NCBI GenBank assembly: GCA_019456245.1
Contig: VRUF01000085.1
Location: 1-10,644, forward strand
Source: Planctomycetota bacterium
GTDB lineage: Bacteria > Planctomycetota > Phycisphaerae > Sedimentisphaerales > Anaerohalosphaeraceae
Reading direction: 5' to 3'
DNA length: 10,644 nt
Positions 6,830-10,644 of the stretch are shown in pieces. The first letter of the stretch is position 1. Every line of letters starts with the position of its first letter. Made by a program: the position numbers and the translations under genes. Under the pieces are notes generated by a model. It saw only the letters and a list, made by a program, of their open reading frames with translations. It had not been told where the DNA came from and did no database searches.

Positions 6830-8662
6830 CTAAACGTAATATTCAATCAGATATTTTTTTGCTTTTAGTAATTCGCATATTTCATTTATGGCGACGTCGC
6901 TGTTCTTTATGGAATCAATCTGCATATCGGGAACAGTTTTGCTGAACCTGTTTTCGCCTATGTTGACGACTACGCATTCGTTTGGGCTGTTGAGGGTTTT
7001 TATCATTTCGAGTTCGTAGTCGTCCAGGTCGCTTGCGGTTGTGATCAATATCAGGCCCGCGTCTGTGAAGAGGTGGGCTACTTCGCCGAGCCTGCGGAGA
7101 TATTCATCTCTCAGGCTGGCGTCGTTGATGTCTGCGTCTATGCCGTGGAGAGTATTCGATATTCCGAGGTAGTAGACGTATCTGCCTTTATTGAACAGGT
7201 ATGCCTCAAGGTCCTTGGCGAGATCGCTCTTGCCGGAATCTGCCGGGCCTGTGACAAGGACGAGGGCGGACCTTTGGTCGTATTGGCCGCTGCGAAGTCC
7301 CTGGGTAAGTTTTGACCGGTCCCAGCTTTTCTGTCTTTGGTTTACGTGCTCGGTTATGCGGTCGGTTTTGTCTTCGACCGAGCCGAGTATTAGTCCGCCG
7401 CCTGCAATCTCGTAATTGTCAACGATGACGAATCTGCCAGTTTGCTGGATCTGCGTGGCGAGATCGAACGCAGCGGGTTTTAGGGTCTCGAGAATGCACT
7501 CGGCGACGTCGTGGCGTTCGACCTGTTCGGCGTAGCTGCTTGTGGTAAGGTCCGAGGCGTCAAGGACCGTGTTTACCGACCTTAGCCATACGGGCATTCT
7601 TGAGCCGGCGAGCTTTATTTTGTAACGCTTGGATTTGATCATCGGGTGGCGTCCGAGCCAGAGGATGTTGGCGCGTATCTTTGTGCTCATGTTCGGCTGG
7701 ACGTCGGCGACTTTGCACATCAGTTCACCGGGATTGATGTATATCTGGGTATCGAGGGTAAAGCCGGTGGACTGACCGGCAATCGCGGTCTGCTGGGACG
7801 TGAGGTTGAAGCCTTCTATAGATGCGATCGTTGAAGTTTTTTCTGACGGAAGGAAAATTACTTCGTCGCCGACTTTTATTGTGCCGGTTTCTATTCTCCC
7901 GGCGATAATTCTACGGTCATCGCCATCTGCGGTGAACTTGTAAATATCCTGAACCGGGAATCTGAATGGTTTATCGGTAACGGGCGCTTCTTTTTCGAAA
8001 CTGTCGAAGGCTTCTAATACTGTTGGGCCGGTGTACCAGGACATCGCCGCCGAATTTGTGACTATGTTGTCACCTTCGCGGGCGCTGGCTGGGATGTAGA
8101 ATTTTGGCTCGAGATTTATGGCCTTAAGGAATTCGGCGTATTCGGTTACTATGTTATCGAATACGGTTTTGTCGTAATCGACGAGGTCCATTTTGTTTAC
8201 GCAGATCGCAACCGATCTTACGCCAAGCATGCTTAGGAGGTATCCGTGGCGGCGCGAGTTTTCCTGTACGCCTTCTTTTGCGTCTATGCAGAGCAGAGCA
8301 GCTTCTGCTCGGGCTGCGCCGGAGACCATGTTCTTTAGGAACTCGATGTGGCCGGGGGCATCTATGATGATGTATTCTCGCTTTTGCGACTTGAAGAAGC
8401 ATCGCGCCGAGTCGATGGTTATACCCTGAGCCTGCTCGTCTTTCAGGGCGTCAAGCAAAAACGCATATTCGAAAGGCTTGCTGTTTTTTTTGCAGTTTGC
8501 TTTTACCTGCGCGAGCTTGCCTTCGGGCAGAGAGTCCGTATCGGCGAGGAGACGGCCAATTACGGTGCTTTTGCCATGGTCGACGTGGCCGATGACAACT
8601 ACATTCATCTGGTCGCGAGTCGTTAGCGTATTTGTATTTTTATCATTTATATTGTCGTTCAT
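6830..8662 (-). CDS. cysN: Sulfate adenylyltransferase GTPase subunit with decayed APS kinase domain
   Basis: This 610-residue protein is laid out like the CysN-CysC (NodQ) fusions. Residues 18-225 are the GTPase: GHVDHGKS at 25-32, the ITID switch segment at 81-84, DAPGH at 101-105, NKMD at 156-159 and SAR at 193-195, all intact. Beta-barrel domains of the EF-Tu type follow to about 440. With CysD it would couple GTP hydrolysis to APS formation from sulfate and ATP. Residues 465-610 resemble APS kinase and keep a P-loop (GPADSGKS, 472-479) and the RRLGEVAHLF helix. However, the DGDN motif reads LGISN, the FISP segment reads TASD, and the whole DPKGLY lid region is missing, so kinase activity is doubtful. 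AAGGA at 8669-8673 is 6 nt from the ATG. The stop lies 19 nt before metY. Confidence 0.9.
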   Translation of the reverse strand: MNDNINDKNTNTLTTRDQMNVVVIGHVDHGKSTVIGRLLADTDSLPEGKLAQVKANCKKNSKPFEYAFLLDALKDEQAQGITIDSARCFFKSQKREYIIIDAPGHIEFLKNMVSGAARAEAALLCIDAKEGVQENSRRHGYLLSMLGVRSVAICVNKMDLVDYDKTVFDNIVTEYAEFLKAINLEPKFYIPASAREGDNIVTNSAAMSWYTGPTVLEAFDSFEKEAPVTDKPFRFPVQDIYKFTADGDDRRIIAGRIETGTIKVGDEVIFLPSEKTSTIASIEGFNLTSQQTAIAGQSTGFTLDTQIYINPGELMCKVADVQPNMSTKIRANILWLGRHPMIKSKRYKIKLAGSRMPVWLRSVNTVLDASDLTTSSYAEQVERHDVAECILETLKPAAFDLATQIQQTGRFVIVDNYEIAGGGLILGSVEDKTDRITEHVNQRQKSWDRSKLTQGLRSGQYDQRSALVLVTGPADSGKSDLAKDLEAYLFNKGRYVYYLGISNTLHGIDADINDASLRDEYLRRLGEVAHLFTDAGLILITTASDLDDYELEMIKTLNSPNECVVVNIGENRFSKTVPDMQIDSIKNSDVAINEICELLKAKKYLIEYYV

Positions 8663-8687
8663 TGTTATTCCTTTTTTGGCTGCCGGC

Positions 8688-9569
8688 CTACATGTATCCG
8701 TCGCGGCGTAATGTCTCGAGGCCGTTGCAGTCCTCTTTGTCCTGTTCTCTGCCTGATCGTTCGGCGATGTTGGAAAACTTTCCGCTTCTAAGCTCTTCGA
8801 TGATCTCGGCTACATTTGTCGAAGTTGAATCGACCGGTGAAGTACATGGATAGCATCCGAGTGATCGGTAACGTTTGCCGGTACCCTTGTCAAAGTACAA
8901 GTCGATAATCGGGATGTTTTCGCGCTGGATGTATTCCCATATATTCAGCTCTGTCCAGTCGAGGAGCGGATGTATCCTGAGGTGGGTTCCCGGTGCGAAA
9001 TCTGTTTTGAACTGGTTCCATAGCTCCGGCGGCTGGTCGCCGACGTCCCAGTCGTTCTGCTCGCCGCGCGGAGAGAAATATCTTTCCTTGCTTCTTGAGC
9101 CTTCTTCGTCTGCGCGGACTCCGACGATGACACCGGTGTATGGTTCGGTGTCTGTGTGACGGACGTACTTGCCTGCTTCATGGTCGAGAATCCAGCGGGG
9201 CCAGGCACCTGACAGAGTGTTTTTTAGTGCCTTGGTCTTTAGATTCTGACAGCACTGAATCCTTGTTGCATTGCCGTCCGGGAAGGTCTGCTTGTCCTCT
9301 AGCGCCTGGGTATTCTGGCCGTATATCATGTTCAGTTTCCAGTCCAATGCCAACTTGTCGCGGTATTCGATCATGGCCGGCACCTTGTAACTGGTATCGA
9401 TGTGCATCAGCGGAATCGGAACGTGTCCGAAGAAGGCCTTTCTTGCCAGCCAGAGTAAAACTGTGCTGTCTTTGCCGATCGACCAGAGCATTACGAGCTG
9501 TTTGAACTCGCGGTAGGCCTCGCGTAATATGTATATTCCCTGTGATTCAAGGACGTCAAGCTGATCCAT
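8688..9569 (-). CDS. cysD: Sulfate adenylyltransferase subunit 2 (ATP sulfurylase small subunit)
   Basis: This 293-residue PP-loop enzyme makes APS and pyrophosphate from sulfate and ATP, together with the GTPase CysN encoded 25 nt downstream. The modified PP-loop WSIGKDSTVLL is at 29-39. LMHIDTSYK at 54-62, GVRADEEGSRSKER at about 150-163 and RSLGCYPCTSPV at about 235-246 are hallmark segments. The chain ends ETLRRDGYM, as CysD proteins usually do. The frame is open 138 nt further upstream (to 9707), but that stretch lies inside cysH and reads as a basic, unconserved peptide. AAGGAG at 9578-9583 stands 8 nt before the ATG at 9569 and decides the start. The ATG shares one base with the cysH stop (TAATG), so translation is probably coupled. 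It is cytoplasmic, with no sign of damage. Confidence 0.94.
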   Translation of the reverse strand: MDQLDVLESQGIYILREAYREFKQLVMLWSIGKDSTVLLWLARKAFFGHVPIPLMHIDTSYKVPAMIEYRDKLALDWKLNMIYGQNTQALEDKQTFPDGNATRIQCCQNLKTKALKNTLSGAWPRWILDHEAGKYVRHTDTEPYTGVIVGVRADEEGSRSKERYFSPRGEQNDWDVGDQPPELWNQFKTDFAPGTHLRIHPLLDWTELNIWEYIQRENIPIIDLYFDKGTGKRYRSLGCYPCTSPVDSTSTNVAEIIEELRSGKFSNIAERSGREQDKEDCNGLETLRRDGYM

Positions 9570-10303
9570 TATATTGTCTCCTTTGGGTCTGTTCGTTTGT
9601 CTTTTGAAAGGTGGAGGCCGCACTCTTTGTGTTCTGGCTGCTCCCACCACCATCGCCCTGCCCGGATGTTTTCGCCGTCTTTTACCGGCCTGGTGCAAGG
9701 GGCGCAACCGATACTTGGATAATTCATATCGTGTAGCTTATTGTATGGAATATCATTTTTGCGGATGTATTCCCAGGTCTGCTCAAGGGTCCAGTCGGCA
9801 AGGGGCAGAATCTTTACGAGCTGATTGGACGAGTCCCAATCGATTCGTTTTAAATCGCTTCTTGTGACGGACTGGTCGCTTCTTAATCCGCATATCCATG
9901 CATCGAGTTGAGCGAGTTTTTTCTTTAACGGTGCAACCTTGCGAACCTGGCAGCATAAGCGGCGGTTGTCGATGCGTTCGTAAAACAGGTTGGGACCGTG
10001 ATCGTTTAGCATCTTGGTTAGCTGGGCAGAGTCCGGCGTCAGCATTTCTATCTTTATGCCGTATTTCTTGCGAGTTTGGTCTATTACGTCATACGTTTCC
10101 TGCGGCAGACGCCCGGTGTCAAGAGTAAATATCCGTACATCGTCTGCCAGCTTCAGGAGCATGTGCGTTATTACCTGATCTTCTATGCTGAAGCTGGAGG
10201 CCAGAGCTATTTTGTCGTCGAATGTCTTTACCGCTTCGGCAAGCAACGCCTGGGCGCCCAGGTCCTGTGTTATTTTTTCAAGTTTGGTAATGCGTTGATC
10301 CAT
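9569..10303 (-). CDS. cysH: Adenylylsulfate (APS) reductase of the [4Fe-4S] type
   Basis: This 244-residue thioredoxin-dependent enzyme reduces activated sulfate to sulfite. The adenylyl-binding SSFSIEDQV at 36-44 and the LDTGRLPQETY segment at 61-71 place it in the CysH family. It has the four cluster cysteines that separate APS reductases from the PAPS reductases of enteric bacteria: CC at 117-118 and C200-x2-C203 in YPSIGCAPCTRPV. The catalytic cysteine is C228 in KECGLH. GRWWWE at 216-221 is typical of the C-terminal tail. APS as substrate means no APS kinase is needed, which fits the decayed kinase tail on CysN. A family overlap with dual APS/PAPS enzymes exists, but the cluster motif favours APS. 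The start ATG is preceded by only a weak GGAA at about 8 nt. It is encoded 15 nt after the DUF2061 gene. Confidence 0.92.
   Translation of the reverse strand: MDQRITKLEKITQDLGAQALLAEAVKTFDDKIALASSFSIEDQVITHMLLKLADDVRIFTLDTGRLPQETYDVIDQTRKKYGIKIEMLTPDSAQLTKMLNDHGPNLFYERIDNRRLCCQVRKVAPLKKKLAQLDAWICGLRSDQSVTRSDLKRIDWDSSNQLVKILPLADWTLEQTWEYIRKNDIPYNKLHDMNYPSIGCAPCTRPVKDGENIRAGRWWWEQPEHKECGLHLSKDKRTDPKETI
9578..9583 (-). promoter_or_regulatory. Ribosome binding site that fixes the cysD start
   Basis: AAGGAG on the minus strand, 8 nt before the ATG at 9569. It is inside the last codons of cysH and rules against the longer 339-codon reading of cysD. Confidence 0.75.
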
Positions 10304-10318
10304 TTTACAGTTCCATAA

Positions 10319-10540
10319 CTAAATTTCATATTCGGGTCGTTTCAGGCGACCAAAATTTATCTTTGCCCAGAGACGCTCATGTCCGTAATAAATACCCAGT
10401 TTGATTAGCGTATCAGCCAAACCGATGGTGGCAGCCATCTCGAGCTTGCCCGTCAATACCATGACAACTGAGAAAGTAATCACCGTAGCCAGTATTCGCC
10501 AACTTAAGGCCTTAATCAGACTTCTATAATGCGTTTCCAA
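10319..10540 (-). CDS. Small DUF2061 membrane protein
   Basis: This 73-residue protein matches the DUF2061 pattern: the N-terminal SLIKALSWRILATVITF, a Thr-Gly turn at about 30-31, and YYGHERLW at about 51-58. Two hydrophobic segments (about 11-30 and 34-52) suggest a hairpin in the inner membrane with a basic C-terminal tail. Its biochemical function is unknown. DUF2061 genes, in my recollection, recur near or fused to sulfate-assimilation genes, so a role in sulfate or sulfite handling at the membrane is plausible but unproven. The start codon is TTG, supported by GGAG at 10547-10550, 6 nt upstream; no in-frame ATG offers an alternative that keeps the conserved N terminus. It is the first recognisable gene of the minus-strand cluster. 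Confidence 0.8.
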   Translation of the reverse strand: METHYRSLIKALSWRILATVITFSVVMVLTGKLEMAATIGLADTLIKLGIYYGHERLWAKINFGRLKRPEYEI

Positions 10541-10644
10541 AACTAACTCCGTTTATGCCCAGACCCTTAGTGCTGTGTCAATCTTAAATTTACGGGTTCT
10601 TGCTTGTATTCAACGAGCATCTACTGCGTCAGAAAGCCTCGTCC
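10541..10644 (-). promoter_or_regulatory. Leader of the sulfur cluster, possible promoter
   Basis: No coding frame is convincing here. On the minus strand a perfect -35 consensus TTGACA lies at 10576-10581, followed after 18 nt by a -10-like CATAAA at 10552-10557. The -10 box is only 11 nt from the TTG start, which would leave almost no leader and would place the GGAG ribosome site about at the transcription start, so the pair may be fortuitous. ACCCTTA at 10563-10569 repeats one arm of the palindrome upstream of hcyS. Confidence 0.3.

Noticed and set aside
6811..6846. TTG start that would add 12 residues to MetY
   Set aside because: It overlaps the end of cysN, and MetY proteins typically begin at MKPETLAIHG, which is the ATG at 6810.
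9570..9707. 46-residue N-terminal extension of CysD
   Set aside because: Lies within cysH, is basic and unconserved, and a strong AAGGAG stands at the right distance before the internal ATG at 9569.
1..10644. tRNA, rRNA, CRISPR array, insertion sequence or phage gene
   Set aside because: Reading both strands I found no cloverleaf-like segment, regularly spaced repeats, transposase or integrase motif, or terminal inverted repeats. The window looks like ordinary chromosomal metabolic DNA.

Overview
The window carries a compact sulfur-assimilation locus of a bacterium, almost all on the minus strand, beside one unrelated acyl-adenylating enzyme on the plus strand. The organism is probably an anaerobe or microaerophile: it reduces sulfate for biosynthesis with Fe-S and siroheme enzymes and makes homocysteine through a protein-thiocarboxylate route. 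A planctomycete (Phycisphaerae-like) or a deltaproteobacterial-type lineage would fit, but this is a guess from protein style and moderate base composition. No taxonomic marker is present.

Layout. Positions 1-169 hold no clear gene. 170-1735 (+) encodes an AMP-forming acyl-CoA synthetase-like enzyme. A hairpin at 1740-1759 separates it from the convergent minus-strand cluster. Read in its own direction, from high to low coordinates, that cluster is: a DUF2061 membrane protein (10540-10319), cysH (10303-9569), cysD (9569-8688), cysN with an APS-kinase-like tail (8662-6830), metY (6810-5584), a 118-nt gap with two palindromes, hcyS (5465-5259), hcyF (5262-4447), hcyD (4453-4049) and a large sulfite reductase fusion (4046-1761). 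Apart from the 118-nt gap, neighbours are 25 nt apart or less, or overlap, so one or two operons are likely.

How the genes fit together. CysD and CysN activate sulfate to APS. CysH, with the cysteine set of the [4Fe-4S] APS reductases, makes sulfite directly from APS. The siroheme reductase makes sulfide. HcyS is a ubiquitin-like sulfur carrier whose C terminus is masked by one extra residue (GGG-R). HcyD, a JAMM metalloprotease, would unmask it, HcyF would adenylate it so that it can take up sulfide as a thiocarboxylate, and MetY would join that sulfur to O-acetylhomoserine. HcyD would then release homocysteine. This matches the pathway described biochemically in Wolinella succinogenes.

Points beyond that precedent are the sulfite reductase fused to a HEPN-like helical domain and a TusA-like domain, the two complete Fe-S cysteine sets in the same chain, the decayed APS kinase tail on CysN, and a possible shared regulatory half-site upstream of the two transcription-unit starts.
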